Below are positions 23,448 through 33,157 of a stretch of DNA of 64,000 bases, piece after piece. The position numbers were made by a program, and so were the translations under genes. Origin of the DNA: Catenulispora acidiphila DSM 44928 (lineage in GTDB: Bacteria > Actinomycetota > Actinomycetes > Streptomycetales > Catenulisporaceae); the NCBI RefSeq assembly GCF_000024025.1, contig NC_013131.1, forward strand, positions 2,046,001 to 2,110,000, in the 5' to 3' direction. Position 1 is the stretch's first letter. Each line of letters opens with the position of its first letter. A model generated the notes under the pieces. The model made no database searches. It was not told where the DNA came from and saw only the letters and a list, made by a program, of their open reading frames with translations.

Positions 23448-24767
23448 ATGTCTGAGGCTTCCCTGCTGTCCTTGCGCGACGTCATCCGGGGCGACGTCCT
23501 GCTCCCCGGCGAAGAGGGCTTCGACGCCGCGCGCAAGCCCTACAACCTGGCGGTCGAGCAGGACGTGCGCGCCGTGGTGACCGCCGCCGACGCCGCCGAC
23601 GTCGCCGCGCTGGTCCGCTACGCCAATGACGCCGGGGTGCCGATCGCGGTCCAACCCACCGGCCACGGCGCCTCGGGCACCGCGGCCGGCGCGATCCTGC
23701 TGCGCACCGGCCGCCTGGACGAGCTGACCGTCGACCCCGAGGCGCGCACCGCCCGTGTCGGCGCGGGCGTCCAGTCCGGCGCGCTCAACACCGCAGCCGC
23801 CGCCCACGGCCTGATCCACAAGCCCGGCAGCTCGCCGACCGTGTCCGTGGCCGGATACACCCTCGGCGGCGGCGTGGGGCTCTTCGCGCGCAAGTACGGG
23901 ATGTCCTCGGACCACGTGATCGAGTTCGAGGTCGTCGACGCCGCCGGCGAGCACCGCACGGCGAACGCGCAGGAGAACCCCGACCTGTTCCACGCCCTGG
24001 TCGGCGGAGGCGGCGACTTCGCGATCGTGACGGCGCTGACCGTGCGCCTGCACGAGGAGCCCGAGCTGTTCGGCGGCACGGTGTTCTGGCCGGAGGCCCG
24101 CACCGCCGAGGTGTTCGCCGCGTTCCGGGACACCACCGCGACGGCGCCGCCGGAGCTGAGCCTATGGGCGACCCGGGTACAGCTCCCGGGCGGCGCGCCG
24201 GCGATGGTGGGCGTGACGGTCGCCTATCTGGGCTCGGAGACGGACGGCCGCGCACTGCTCAAGCCCTTCGACGCGATCGACGGCGCGGTGAACGGCGCCT
24301 GGCAGCCGATGCCCTTCGAAGACCTCGCAACCATCACCAACGACCCCGTCGACCCCGGCCCGAGCCGCTCCCGCGCCGAACTCCTCGGCCGCCTCGACGC
24401 CGACACCATCGCCACCCTCCTCGCCGCACCGATCGCCCCCCTCCTAGCCCTCCAGATCCGCCACCTCGGCGCCGCCATGACCAACACCCGCCCCGGCCCC
24501 CGCGGCCCGGTCACCGAGGAATACCTCCTCTACCTCCTGGGCCTGGCCTTCACCCCAGAGGTCGGCACCGCCGTAGCCGCAAAGCAGGCAGAAGTGGTCG
24601 CAGCACTCGGCGACGCCGTAACCGGCGCCAAGCTCGCGACCTTCCTCGGCCCGACGGACACGCTGGCCGACACCGTGACAGCAGCCGAGGCGCAGCGCCT
24701 GCGCGAGGTGAAGGCGACGTGGGACCCGAAGGGTCGGTTCGTGGCGAACTATCCGGTGGGGAAGTAG
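23448..24767 (+). CDS. FAD-binding oxidoreductase (PCMH-type, berberine bridge enzyme-like)
   Basis: A 439-residue flavoenzyme of the FAD-linked oxidase group (PF01565 with a BBE-like tail). FAD contacts are PTGHGASG (70-77), where His73 may be covalently bound to FAD, and GSSPTVSVAGYTLGGGVG. The second covalent Cys of true berberine bridge enzymes is not evident, because the usual GRC region reads LGGGVG. The end, FVANYPVGK, is a variant of the family tail. The start has AAAAGGAG nearby. No pathway partner is adjacent, so the substrate (sugar, alcohol or natural product) is open. Codon use shifts towards A/C-ending codons after about 24,330. Confidence 0.88.
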   Translation: MSEASLLSLRDVIRGDVLLPGEEGFDAARKPYNLAVEQDVRAVVTAADAADVAALVRYANDAGVPIAVQPTGHGASGTAAGAILLRTGRLDELTVDPEARTARVGAGVQSGALNTAAAAHGLIHKPGSSPTVSVAGYTLGGGVGLFARKYGMSSDHVIEFEVVDAAGEHRTANAQENPDLFHALVGGGGDFAIVTALTVRLHEEPELFGGTVFWPEARTAEVFAAFRDTTATAPPELSLWATRVQLPGGAPAMVGVTVAYLGSETDGRALLKPFDAIDGAVNGAWQPMPFEDLATITNDPVDPGPSRSRAELLGRLDADTIATLLAAPIAPLLALQIRHLGAAMTNTRPGPRGPVTEEYLLYLLGLAFTPEVGTAVAAKQAEVVAALGDAVTGAKLATFLGPTDTLADTVTAAEAQRLREVKATWDPKGRFVANYPVGK

Positions 24768-24831
24768 GCGCTGGCGGGTTGATGCGGCGGTGGGGTGGTG
24801 GGTTGGGCGCTGCTGGCGACCGTCGCCTACC

Positions 24832-25221
24832 TCACGCAGCTTCGCTGCCCCCGACCCCGTCGTACTGATCCCGAGCAGCGCGCATTGTCTCCAGGTTCGC
24901 GAAGGCCCACTCGCGGCAGGCGGCGATCGCCGGTAGCAGGCTGCGGCCGAGGGGGGTGAGTGCGTACTCGACGTGGGGTGGGTTCTCGTCGAAGACGGTG
25001 CGGGTGATCAGGCCGTTGCGTTCCATGGAGCGGAGGGTTTCGGTGAGGACCTTGGGGGCTAGGCGGGGGAGGGGTGTGCGGAGTTCGGTGAAGCGGCGGG
25101 GTCCTGCTTCGAGGCAGAGGACGATCATGCCGCCCCATTTGTCGGCTATGCGGAACGGCGACTCGGTTGAGGGGCAGGCGGGGTCGAACATGTTCGGGCT
25201 CAGGGGTGCTGGCTCATCCAC
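24832..25221 (-). CDS. HxlR family transcriptional regulator
   Basis: A 129-residue winged-helix regulator: RIADKWGGMIVLCLEAGPRRF, FTELRTPLPRLAPKVLTETL, then RTVFDENPPHVEYALTPLGR are the three HxlR signatures. Cys16 (DPACPST) is at the N-terminal position that senses redox or electrophiles in some HxlR proteins. It is divergent from the NAD(P)H-binding protein at 25278 with a 56-bp gap, a common pairing in which the HxlR protein controls its neighbour. Confidence 0.92.
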   Translation of the reverse strand: MDEPAPLSPNMFDPACPSTESPFRIADKWGGMIVLCLEAGPRRFTELRTPLPRLAPKVLTETLRSMERNGLITRTVFDENPPHVEYALTPLGRSLLPAIAACREWAFANLETMRAARDQYDGVGGSEAA

Positions 25222-25277
25222 AGGTCGAGCCTAGTTACGTTGCAGTGAGCGGGTCCACCGGTCTTAGCGTCGCGGGC

Positions 25278-25901
25278 ATGGTGAACATCATTGTTTTCGG
25301 AGCCGGCGGTCGTGCCGGGCGGCCCGCGGTGGCCGAGGCGGCGCGGCGCGGGCACACGGTGACGGCCGTCGTCCGTGACCCCGCCAAGTATCCAGACCTC
25401 GCCGCGGACGGAGTGACCGTCGTCGCCGGCGACGTCACCGACGCCGCGAGCGTCGCACGGCTCGCGCCCGGCCACGACGTCGCGGTCAACACCGCCGCGG
25501 CCATGGACGAGGGCCACTTCGTCGCCGCCGCACGCGCGCTGGTCGAAGGCCTCGCCGTCGCCGGGGTCGGCCGCCTCGTCGCGGTCGGCATCGGCGGCGC
25601 GCTCGAAGTGGCGCCCGGCGTCGCGGCCCACGACAGCGACGGGATCCCCGAAGAAGCGCGCGCCTTCTCCCGCAACCACGCCGCGCAGCTCCCGCTGCTG
25701 CGCGCCTCCGACCTCGACTGGGTCGTGCTCGCCCCGCCGCTGGTGTTCCTCGACGAGGGTCCCGGGACCGGCGCCTACCGCCTCGGCGGCACGCAGGTCG
25801 TCCCCGGCGCCGACACCTTCGCCTACGCCGATCTGGCGCTGGCGCTCGTCGACGAGGCCACGGCGCCGACCCGCTCGCGCGAGCTGGTCGCCGTGGCCTG
25901 A
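25278..25901 (+). CDS. NAD(P)H-binding protein (NmrA/YwnB-like SDR)
   Basis: An atypical SDR of 207 residues beginning with a dinucleotide-binding motif, VFGAGGRAGRPAVAEAARRG (5-24), then AVVRDPAKYPDLA and GDVTD. It resembles YwnB-type and BLVR-like NAD(P)-binding proteins. ATG 25278 is chosen so that the Rossmann strand begins at residue 2; upstream sequence in this frame has no protein character and spans the promoter. Its activity is not predictable. The divergent HxlR gene is the probable regulator. Confidence 0.85.
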   Translation: MVNIIVFGAGGRAGRPAVAEAARRGHTVTAVVRDPAKYPDLAADGVTVVAGDVTDAASVARLAPGHDVAVNTAAAMDEGHFVAAARALVEGLAVAGVGRLVAVGIGGALEVAPGVAAHDSDGIPEEARAFSRNHAAQLPLLRASDLDWVVLAPPLVFLDEGPGTGAYRLGGTQVVPGADTFAYADLALALVDEATAPTRSRELVAVA

Positions 25902-25964
25902 CGGCACGTCACCGCCTGCGGCGAACGCGCCGGCGCAAAGACCTGCGAAAGACGCCCCTACCCC

Positions 25965-27266
25965 TCAGGCGGTGACCAGTTCTCCGGTGCGAAACGACAC
26001 CCCGAGATCGGCCAACACGGACCGCGCGGCACGCTGTCCCGACTCCATCGCCCCGTCGATCCCGGCCGTGCCGCGGTGGTCTCCGCACACGTACAACCCG
26101 TGCAGCAGCCGTACCGGCCGCCGGAAGTTGTGCGGCGAGGTCATCGCCGGTACCGCGTGCGGGAAGTGGTGCACCGCCACGCACTCCCAGCGGTCGTCGC
26201 CGCCCGGGTACAGCTCCGCCAGCCGGGCGCGGACCGCCGCCTCAAGTTCGGACGTGCGGGTCCCGGTGTGCCCGACCACGTTCGTGGACACCAGCGTCCG
26301 GCCGTCGGGGCTCCGGGCGGGCACCGCGTGGCTGACCGCCGCCGTGCGCGCGACCGGGGAGTGCGGGTCGGCGTCGATCAGGACCGCGGGTTCGGCGCGC
26401 GGCGGCGGCAGCACGGTCGCGTGGTGGAACGCGGTCACCGACCGCGACTCCGGCTCGTGCAGTCCCGGCAGCAGCTCCACCGCCGTCGCCGCGTCGGTCG
26501 CCACCACCACCGCCGAGCTGCGCAGCACCTCGTCGGCGGTGACCACGCCGTTCGCGTAGACCATCAGGACCTCGGTCTCCAGCCGCACCGCCCCGGTCGG
26601 CAGCCGCTCGGCCAGCCGCTGCGGGATGGCGGCGATCCCGCTGGCCGGCAGGCACCACCGCCCCCGGACCAGCTGGCGCAGCGCGAGCTCCATCGCCCGG
26701 CCCGACACCGACAGGTCCGGGTCCGGCTCGGCGGCGAAGGCCTCCAGATACGGCCGCAGGAAGCCGTCTATCACCCGGCGTGAGAGCCCCACCTCGGCCA
26801 CCAGCTCCGCGGCCGTGCGCTCCGGGCAGTCCAGAATGCTCTCGGGACGGTTCAGCGCGACCCGCAGCAGCCAGCCGGTCTGGCGGCGGCGCTCGGCGGG
26901 GGAGCCGAGCGGGGTGCGCAGGACGTTGCCCGCTCCCAGGGCTCCGTCGCTGCCCGCGCGGTCGCCGTAGCGGATGCGCTTGCCGTCCAGCTGCAGGTCC
27001 ACGCCGGGGGCGAAGCACCCCAGCTCCAGCTTCGCGTTCTCCCCGTTCTCGCCGGAGTTCATCAAGTGGAATCCCTTGTCCACGACGAACCCCGAGACCC
27101 TCTCGGTGCCGGCCCTGCCCCCCACCCGGTCCGACGCCTCGACGACCAGGACGTCCAAACCCGCCTCGTGCAGCCGTCCCGCGGCGTGCAATCCGGCGAC
27201 CCCGGCACCGACGACGATCACGTCGGCGTCCAGGTGATGCCGGTGGCTCGGACTTTGTGCTGTCAC
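25965..27266 (-). CDS. FAD-dependent amine oxidase/phytoene desaturase-like protein
   Basis: A 433-residue flavoprotein. The FAD-binding motif IVVGAGVAGLHAAGRLHEAG (17-36) is followed by VVEASDRVGGRAGTE (41-55), the signature of the flavin-containing amine oxidase superfamily. The C-terminal FAD motif is LYVCGDHRGTAGIDGAMESG. Carotenoid genes are absent nearby, so a desaturase role is not supported by context; bacterial relatives are usually called NAD(P)/FAD-dependent oxidoreductases. It converges with the SDR gene at 25278. The 210 bp upstream (27267-27476) hold no gene or clear signal. Confidence 0.87.
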   Translation of the reverse strand: MTAQSPSHRHHLDADVIVVGAGVAGLHAAGRLHEAGLDVLVVEASDRVGGRAGTERVSGFVVDKGFHLMNSGENGENAKLELGCFAPGVDLQLDGKRIRYGDRAGSDGALGAGNVLRTPLGSPAERRRQTGWLLRVALNRPESILDCPERTAAELVAEVGLSRRVIDGFLRPYLEAFAAEPDPDLSVSGRAMELALRQLVRGRWCLPASGIAAIPQRLAERLPTGAVRLETEVLMVYANGVVTADEVLRSSAVVVATDAATAVELLPGLHEPESRSVTAFHHATVLPPPRAEPAVLIDADPHSPVARTAAVSHAVPARSPDGRTLVSTNVVGHTGTRTSELEAAVRARLAELYPGGDDRWECVAVHHFPHAVPAMTSPHNFRRPVRLLHGLYVCGDHRGTAGIDGAMESGQRAARSVLADLGVSFRTGELVTA

Positions 27267-27476
27267 GTGAGCCCCTCCACCCTCTACGGCCGGTCTCGCC
27301 GGCGGCGCCTTGTGGGCCCGCGCGGTTCGCGCAGGGCAGGGTGAAGCCGGCCGAGCGTCGGCGCTTGTGGAGGGATGCCTACCCCTGGGCCGGTGGCGTA
27401 CTCTTGCGAAACGCCTGCTGTCTCAGCATTCGAGAACTCTCGGTGGTCGGACCGTCACGCATTGAAGAGGTCTGAT

Positions 27477-28379
27477 TCACTCGAGCGCCGCGGCCAGCGC
27501 CGAACGCGGATCCGGGGTGCTGAACGCGAATCCCGACTCGGTCAGGCGAGCTGGCAGCACGCGCTGGCTCCCGGTCAGCTCGTCCGCCATCTGGCCGAAC
27601 AGCACGCGCAGCGCGAATCCCGGCACCGGCATGACCGTCGGCCGGTGCAGCACGTGCCCCAGAGCCTTGGTGAAGGCCCGGTTGGTGACCGGCAGCGGAC
27701 CGGTGACGTTCACCGCGCCGGTCATGTTCCCGTCCACGGTCAGGGCCATGATGTGCTGGAGCGCGGCGAGGTGGTCCGCCATCCCGATGAAGGAGAAATA
27801 CTGCCGGCCGCTCCCGATCGGGCCGCCGATCCCGGCCTTGAAGAACGGCAGCATCCGGGCCAGCGCGCCGCCGGAGCCGCCCAGGACGACGCCGTTGCGC
27901 AGGTGCGTCACCGGGATCCCGGCGTCCTCGGCGGGCTTCGTCGCGGCCTCCCAGTCCCGGCACAGCGCGCCCAGGAAGTCCTCGGAGCCGGCCGAGTCCT
28001 CGGTGACCGGCGTGCTGCCGGTGTCGCCGTAGAAGCCGATCGCCGAGGCCGACAGCAGCGCCTTGGGCGGCTCGGCGAGCTGGGCCAGCGAGCGCGCCAG
28101 GGTGTCGGTGCCGTGGACCCGGCTTTCCCTGATCTCCCGCTTGTAGGCGGCCGACCAGCGCTTGTCGCCCAGGCCCGCGCCAGCCAGGTGGACCACGACG
28201 TCGCAGCCCTCGTACGGCTTGGGGTCCGGCTCGCCGAACGGCGACCAGTGGCGCTCTCCGGCGGTCTCGTCCGGGTGCGTGTGGCGTACCAGGCGGACGA
28301 TCTCGTGGCTGTCTTCGGTGAGCGCGGCGGACAGCGCCGTGCCGATCATTCCCGTGGAGCCGGTGATGGCGATCCGCAT
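27477..28379 (-). CDS. TIGR01777 family epimerase (SDR39U1-like)
   Basis: A 300-residue extended SDR of unknown substrate. ITGSTGMIGTAL (5-16) is the nucleotide-binding motif; SASAIGFYGDTGSTPVTED carries the Tyr-type active-site region. The C-terminus has the DUF1731-like segment PVPGFALRVLFGQMADELT typical of this family. ATG 28379 is chosen because the strand IAITG must begin the protein; the frame upstream runs through the sucB terminator. It lies downstream of sucB on the same strand, separated by a strong hairpin. Confidence 0.92.
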   Translation of the reverse strand: MRIAITGSTGMIGTALSAALTEDSHEIVRLVRHTHPDETAGERHWSPFGEPDPKPYEGCDVVVHLAGAGLGDKRWSAAYKREIRESRVHGTDTLARSLAQLAEPPKALLSASAIGFYGDTGSTPVTEDSAGSEDFLGALCRDWEAATKPAEDAGIPVTHLRNGVVLGGSGGALARMLPFFKAGIGGPIGSGRQYFSFIGMADHLAALQHIMALTVDGNMTGAVNVTGPLPVTNRAFTKALGHVLHRPTVMPVPGFALRVLFGQMADELTGSQRVLPARLTESGFAFSTPDPRSALAAALE

Positions 28380-28447
28380 AGCAGCAGCATAGACCTGTGA
28401 TCCCGGCTGTTCCGGAGGGCGCGGGCGCCGGCCGGGTCGGGAAAACG

Positions 28448-28481
28448 CCGATGGCCCGGTCCGCGAGGACCAGGCCATCGG
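28448..28481 (-). terminator. Terminator after sucB
   Basis: CCGATGGCC (28448-28456) pairs with GGCCATCGG (28473-28481), with an inner GGTCC/GGACC stem around GCGA. On the minus strand, GTTTT follows the hairpin, giving a near-classical intrinsic terminator 50 bp after the sucB stop. Confidence 0.85.
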
Positions 28482-28530
28482 TTCGTTCAAGAGCCTTGAC
28501 AAGCGCTCCAGGCTCTACGTGCGCTCCAGG

Positions 28531-30534
28531 CTACAGACCGAGGTCCGAGTCGAACTTGCCCTCTTCCAGCCGCTCCTTGATCGTGACCAGGAAGCGGGCG
28601 GCGTCCGCGCCGTCCACCAGGCGGTGGTCGTACGTCAGGGCCAGGTAGACCATCGAGCGGACCGCGATGACCTCGCCGAGGTCGGGGTCGTTGATGACCG
28701 CCGGACGCTTCACGACCGCGCCGGTCCCGAGGATGCCGACCTGCGGTTGGTTCAGGATCGGGGTGTCGAACAGCGCGCCGCGGCTGCCGGTGTTGGTCAG
28801 CGTGAACGTGCCGCCGGCCAGCTCGTCGGGCAGGACCTTGTTGGTGCGGGTCCGCTCGGCCAGGTCCGCGATCCCGCGGGCCAGGCCCGCCAGGTTCAGG
28901 TCGCCGGCGTTCTTGATGACCGGGGTCATCAGGCCCTTCTCGCTGTCGACCGCGATCGCCAGGTTCTCGTAGTCGTGGTAGGTGACCGTGCCGGCCTCGG
29001 TGTCGATGACCGCGTTCAGGTTCGGGTGCTGCTTGAGCGCCTCGATCGCGGCCAGGGCGAAGAACGGCATGAACGAGAGCTTCACGCCCTCGCGCGCCTC
29101 GAACTCGTTCTTGGCGCGGGTCCGCAGGCGGGCGACGTTGGTGACGTCCACCTCGACCACCGTGGTCAGCTGCGCCGAGGTCTGCAGCGACTCGAGCATG
29201 CGCTTGGCGATCAGCGCGCGCATCCGGGTCAGCTTCTCGGTGCGGCCGCGCAGCGGGCTCGGGGTGACCGGCGCCTTGGCGGCCGGCGCGGAGCCGGTGG
29301 ACGCCGCGGCCGGAGCCGGAGCGGCGGCGGCCGCGCTGGCCTGGGCCGCCTTGGCCGCGTCGATCACGTCCTGCTTGCGGATCCGGCCGCCGACCCCGGT
29401 GCCGGTGACGCTCGCCAGGTCCACGCTGTGCTCGGCGGCCAGCTTGCGGACCAGCGGGGTGACGTAGGCCGCGGCCGGCTCGCTGCCGGCGCCGGGGGCG
29501 TCGACGCGGGCGGCGGTCTGGGCCTGCGCGACGACCGCCGGGGTGCCCGGACGGAACTCGCCGCCGGCAGCCGGGGCGGACTGCTGAGCCTGGCCGTTCG
29601 GCGCCGGGGCGGTCGCGGTGTAGGACGGCGCGTTGGCCACGGCCGGGGCCGGAGCCTGCGGAGCCGGGGCGGACGGCGCGACCGGCGGGGTGCTGGGCAG
29701 CGACGCCGGCTGCTGGGCCTGCGGCTGCGGAGCCGGGGCGGCCTGCTGCTGCGGCTGGGCCTGCGGGGCCGGGGCGGCCTGGGGCGCGGGCGCCGCCTGC
29801 TGCTGCGGCTGCGCCGGAGCGGCCGGAGCCTGCTGCTGCGCCGGAGCCGACGAGCCCGGGGCGCCGATCACCGCGAGCTGCGCGCCGATGTCGATCGTCT
29901 CGTCCTCGGCGACGCTGATCTCCAGCAGCACGCCGGCGACCGGCGAGGGGACCTCGGTGTCGACCTTGTCCGTGGAGACCTCGAGCAGCGGCTCGTCGAC
30001 CTCGACGGTGTCGCCGACGGCCTTCAGCCAGCGGGTGACGGTCGCCTCGGTGACCGACTCGCCCATCGCCGGCAGCGTGATCGGGGTGCCGGAGGCCGAG
30101 CCGCCGCCGGACGGCGCCTGCGCCTGCTCCTGCGCCGGAGCCTGAGCCTGCGGAGCCGGCTGCTGCTGAGCCTGCGGCTGCGGAGCCGGGGCGGCCTGGG
30201 GCGCGGGCGCCGCCTGCTGCTGCGGCGCCGGAGCCTCGGCCTGCGCCGGGGCGGCCTGCGGCGCGCCGCCGCCGTTCCCGCCGCCGGCCGCGTCCGCGGT
30301 GTCGCCGATGACCGCCAGCTCCGCGCCGACCTCGACCGTCTCGTCCTCGCCGACCTTGATCGACACCAGGAACCCGGCCGCCGGGGACGGGATCTCGGTG
30401 TCGACCTTGTCGGTGGAGACCTCGAGCAGCGGCTCGTCGACCTCGACCCGGTCGCCTTCCTTCTTCAGCCAGCGGGTGATGGTGGCCTCGGTGACCGACT
30501 CACCCATCGCGGGCAGAACTACTGAGACCGACAT
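28531..30534 (-). CDS. sucB: 2-oxoacid dehydrogenase E2, dihydrolipoamide succinyltransferase, two lipoyl domains
   Basis: The acyltransferase core of a 2-oxoglutarate or pyruvate dehydrogenase complex, 667 residues. Two lipoyl domains carry lipoyl lysines K43 and K190 in identical STDKVDTE contexts. Long Ala/Pro/Gln linkers (80-150 and 228-350) tether them. The E1/E3-binding domain is at 357-394 ([17 protein letters not shown]), and the catalytic domain follows with the active-site [14 protein letters not shown] near the C-terminus. Actinobacterial E2 of this type often serves as the shared E2 of pyruvate dehydrogenase as well, so both substrates are possible. lpdA (E3) is immediately upstream on the same strand, 90 bp away. 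Confidence 0.95.
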   Translation of the reverse strand: MSVSVVLPAMGESVTEATITRWLKKEGDRVEVDEPLLEVSTDKVDTEIPSPAAGFLVSIKVGEDETVEVGAELAVIGDTADAAGGGNGGGAPQAAPAQAEAPAPQQQAAPAPQAAPAPQPQAQQQPAPQAQAPAQEQAQAPSGGGSASGTPITLPAMGESVTEATVTRWLKAVGDTVEVDEPLLEVSTDKVDTEVPSPVAGVLLEISVAEDETIDIGAQLAVIGAPGSSAPAQQQAPAAPAQPQQQAAPAPQAAPAPQAQPQQQAAPAPQPQAQQPASLPSTPPVAPSAPAPQAPAPAVANAPSYTATAPAPNGQAQQSAPAAGGEFRPGTPAVVAQAQTAARVDAPGAGSEPAAAYVTPLVRKLAAEHSVDLASVTGTGVGGRIRKQDVIDAAKAAQASAAAAAPAPAAASTGSAPAAKAPVTPSPLRGRTEKLTRMRALIAKRMLESLQTSAQLTTVVEVDVTNVARLRTRAKNEFEAREGVKLSFMPFFALAAIEALKQHPNLNAVIDTEAGTVTYHDYENLAIAVDSEKGLMTPVIKNAGDLNLAGLARGIADLAERTRTNKVLPDELAGGTFTLTNTGSRGALFDTPILNQPQVGILGTGAVVKRPAVINDPDLGEVIAVRSMVYLALTYDHRLVDGADAARFLVTIKERLEEGKFDSDLGL

Positions 30535-30624
30535 GAGCGCTCTCTATCTCCTTCGCAGAACATTCCGTGCAGAATTCTTCGGCTTCCGCAGGCGGTGTCC
30601 TGCGGTGTGCATACAGCAGGCTTA

Positions 30625-32025
30625 TCAGTCGTGGACGTGGAGCGGCTTGCCGGCCAGGGCCATCATGGCCTCGCCCATCGCCTCGGTCTGCGTCGGGTGC
30701 GCGTGCACGAGCTGGGCGACCTCCTGCGGCAGCGCCTCCCAGTTGAAGATCAGCTGCGCCTCGCCGACGAGTTCACCCATCCGGTCGCCGACCATGTGGA
30801 TTCCCAGCACCGGTCCGTCGACCTGCTGGACCACCTTGACCTGGCCGGAGGTCTTGAGGATCTTGCTCTTGCCGTTGCCGGCGAGGTCGTAGTTGAAGGT
30901 CTTCACGGCGTCCTCGCCGTGCTTGCCCTTCGCCTGCGCCTCGGTCAGGCCCACCGAGGCGACCTCGGGGTGGGAGTAGGTCACGCGCGGCACGCCGTCG
31001 TAGTCGATCGGCGCGGGGTTCAGCCCGGCGATGTGCTCGGCGACCAAAATGCCCTCGGCGAAGCCGACGTGCGCCAGCTGCAGGGTCGGGATCAGGTCGC
31101 CGACGGCGTAGACGCCGGGGACCGAGGTGCGGCAGTACTGGTCGACCTTGACGTAGCCGCGGTCCATGGCGACCCCGGCCTCCTCGTAGCCCAGGCCCGC
31201 CGAGACCGGGCCGCGGCCGACGGCCACCAGCATCAGGTCGGCTTCGACGGTCTTGCCGTTGGCGATCGAGGCGCGCACGCCGTTCTCGGTGTACTCCACG
31301 CCGGAGAAGAAGTTGCCCAGTTCGTACTTGATGCCGCGGCGGCGGAACGCGCGCTCCAGCAGCTTGGAGGAGTTCTCGTCCTCCAGCGGGACCAGGTGCG
31401 GCAGGCCTTCGATGATGGTCACGTCGGTGCCGAAGGACTTCCAGACCGAGGCGAACTCGCAGCCGATGACGCCGCCGCCGAGGATGATCGCCGAGGCCGG
31501 CACGTAGTCCAGCTTCAGGGCGTGGTCGCTGGAGATCACGCGGTTGCCGTCGATCTCCAGGCCGGGCAGCGACTTGGGCACCGAGCCGGTGGCCAGCACC
31601 ACGTTCGAGCCGGTGACGTTCTGGCCACCAGATCCATTATTAGTACTGACCTGGACCGTGTTGGCCGAGACCAGCTTGCCCTCGCCGGCGATGAACTCGA
31701 TCTTGCGCGCCTTCACAATGCCCTGCAGGCCCTTGTACAGCTGGCCGACGACGCCGTCCTTGTAGGAGTTGACGGCCGCCATGTCGATGCCGTGGAAGGT
31801 GGCCGCGACGCCGAACTGCGCCGCCTCACGGGTGTTGTCGGCGATCTCGCCGGCGTGCAGGAGCGCCTTGGTGGGGATGCAGCCGCGGTGCAGACAGGTC
31901 CCGCCCACCTCGGCCTTCTCGATCAGAGCCACGCTCATGCCGAGGTCCGCCGCGCGGAAGGCGCAGGCATAGCCGCCCGAGCCGCCGCCGAGGATGACCA
32001 AGTCGAACTGGTTGTCGCCTGCCAC
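30625..32025 (-). CDS. lpdA: Dihydrolipoyl dehydrogenase (E3)
   Basis: The FAD disulfide reductase that reoxidises lipoyl groups, 466 residues. The FAD motif is ILGGGSGGYACAFRAADLG (11-29), the redox disulfide C44/C49 in GGTCLHRGCIPTKALLH, the NAD motif ILGGGVIGCEFASVW, and the C-terminal dimer active site HAHPTQTEAMGEA. CLHRGC in place of CLNVGC is a known variant. The GTG start is preceded on the minus strand by AGAGGAA. It heads the lpdA-sucB pair. Confidence 0.95.
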   Translation of the reverse strand: MAGDNQFDLVILGGGSGGYACAFRAADLGMSVALIEKAEVGGTCLHRGCIPTKALLHAGEIADNTREAAQFGVAATFHGIDMAAVNSYKDGVVGQLYKGLQGIVKARKIEFIAGEGKLVSANTVQVSTNNGSGGQNVTGSNVVLATGSVPKSLPGLEIDGNRVISSDHALKLDYVPASAIILGGGVIGCEFASVWKSFGTDVTIIEGLPHLVPLEDENSSKLLERAFRRRGIKYELGNFFSGVEYTENGVRASIANGKTVEADLMLVAVGRGPVSAGLGYEEAGVAMDRGYVKVDQYCRTSVPGVYAVGDLIPTLQLAHVGFAEGILVAEHIAGLNPAPIDYDGVPRVTYSHPEVASVGLTEAQAKGKHGEDAVKTFNYDLAGNGKSKILKTSGQVKVVQQVDGPVLGIHMVGDRMGELVGEAQLIFNWEALPQEVAQLVHAHPTQTEAMGEAMMALAGKPLHVHD

Positions 32026-32236
32026 GTGCGTTCCTCTCGCTGCCTGCTTCTCGCTTTAGCCGGTCCCGTTCCGCCCCACACTGACACACTGCTGTGGAAG
32101 GGTCAGCGAACGGACGGACGCGGAGTCGCGGGTAGCGCATCCACGACCGGAACGCCAGTCTAGTCCGCGTGCGGGCCCGACTTTCGCCGAGCCCCACGGC
32201 CCGGCGTGAGGGAGCAACGATCTTCCGGGAGTGGTT

Positions 32237-32611
32237 ATGCCCCTGTTCCGCCGACGCCGTCCCCCGATGCCCGGTGCGGCACCCGGACCGATGACGCCGC
32301 CGCCCAGCAGGAGATCCACAGAGGATCTGGCCGCCGCCGAAGCGCACCTGAGCGAGTTCGCCCGAAGCCGGGCCGGCGTCGAGGCGTACATAGAGCCGCG
32401 CACCTCTGTGACCGACACCACAGTGGTCTTCATCGCGGCGTCCGGGGAGTGGACACGGCGGCGCGTGCGCAGCCCGCAGCAGGCGCACGCGCTGGCGCGG
32501 GCATTGGGGATTCCCGCCTACGACGCGGGAGTGGTCGGCTACCCGCAGCGCATGCGCGACTGGACGCGCAAGCGCGCCGAGGAGGACAAGCGGCGGTTGG
32601 ACGGCGTCTGA
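32237..32611 (+). CDS. Small conserved actinobacterial protein, function unknown
   Basis: A 124-residue protein with a basic Pro-rich N-terminus (FRRRRPP) and a folded part from about residue 29: STEDLAAAEAHLSEFARSR, VEAYIEPRTSVTDTTVVF, then GEWTRRRVRSPQQAHALARAL. It has no membrane segment. I do not recognise a named domain, but a similar short gene divergent from lpdA is familiar in Streptomyces. ATG 32237 is preferred over GTG 32231 because GGGAG ends at 32231. It is divergent from lpdA with a 211-bp gap. Confidence 0.75.
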   Translation: MPLFRRRRPPMPGAAPGPMTPPPSRRSTEDLAAAEAHLSEFARSRAGVEAYIEPRTSVTDTTVVFIAASGEWTRRRVRSPQQAHALARALGIPAYDAGVVGYPQRMRDWTRKRAEEDKRRLDGV

Positions 32612-32668
32612 CCGCCGAGGCGCGGGCTGACGGTGCGGGCGGCCTCGGCGGGCTCGGTGTCCTAGACG

Positions 32669-32741
32669 GGCTCGGCGATCTCAACAAACCTCAGCGATCT
32701 CGGCGGTTTCAGCGGTCTTCGCGATCTCAGCGATCCTCGAC
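32669..32741. repeat. Degenerate GCGATCTC repeats
   Basis: Imperfect copies of CTCGGCGATCTC / CTCAGCGATCTC / TTCGCGATCTCAGCGATC run through the gap between the small protein gene and the Sel1-repeat gene. The spacer 32612-32789 otherwise holds nothing I can identify. Confidence 0.5.
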
Positions 32742-32789
32742 GGACTCATGGCCTCGACAAACTCGAAGGCCGCGACAAGCTCGCCGCTC

Positions 32790-33146
32790 TCAGGAACTGT
32801 CGTCGTCCGCGGAGACCTTGCAGAACCAGGCGTCCGCGCCCTCGAGGTCCCCGCGCCGCTCGCAGAACTGCCCCATCGTGGCGATCGCGTCCTGATAACC
32901 GCCGATCGCCGCGCGGTGGACGAAGTCCTCGCCGGTCTCGGGGTCGCCGCGATGGCACAGCATCACGCCCAGCTTGTGCGCCGCCTCCAGGCTGCCGAGG
33001 TCGGTGGCCGTGCGCAGCCAGCGCTCTGCTTCGGCGGGGTCGTGGTGCTTGGCCGCGTGCGCGAGGTGCAGCATCGCCTCGATGTCCCCGTCCGCGGCGG
33101 CCGCCTGCCACCGCGCAATATGTTCTTGCTCGTGCAAGTGCCACAT
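32790..33146 (-). CDS. Sel1-repeat/TPR-like small protein
   Basis: A 118-residue, all-helical protein with two to three Sel1-like units: AMLHLAHAAKHHDPAEAERWLRTA-type, then EAAHKLGVMLCHRGDPETGEDF and DAIATMGQFCERRGDLEGADAW (each begun by a short hydrophobic helix). Such repeats bind protein partners; no catalytic feature is present. It starts 11 bases after the VIT1/CCC1 transporter stop on the same strand, so the two may be co-transcribed, but a shared role is not evident. Confidence 0.75.
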   Translation of the reverse strand: MWHLHEQEHIARWQAAAADGDIEAMLHLAHAAKHHDPAEAERWLRTATDLGSLEAAHKLGVMLCHRGDPETGEDFVHRAAIGGYQDAIATMGQFCERRGDLEGADAWFCKVSADDDSS

Positions 33147-33157
33147 GGCGCCCTAGG

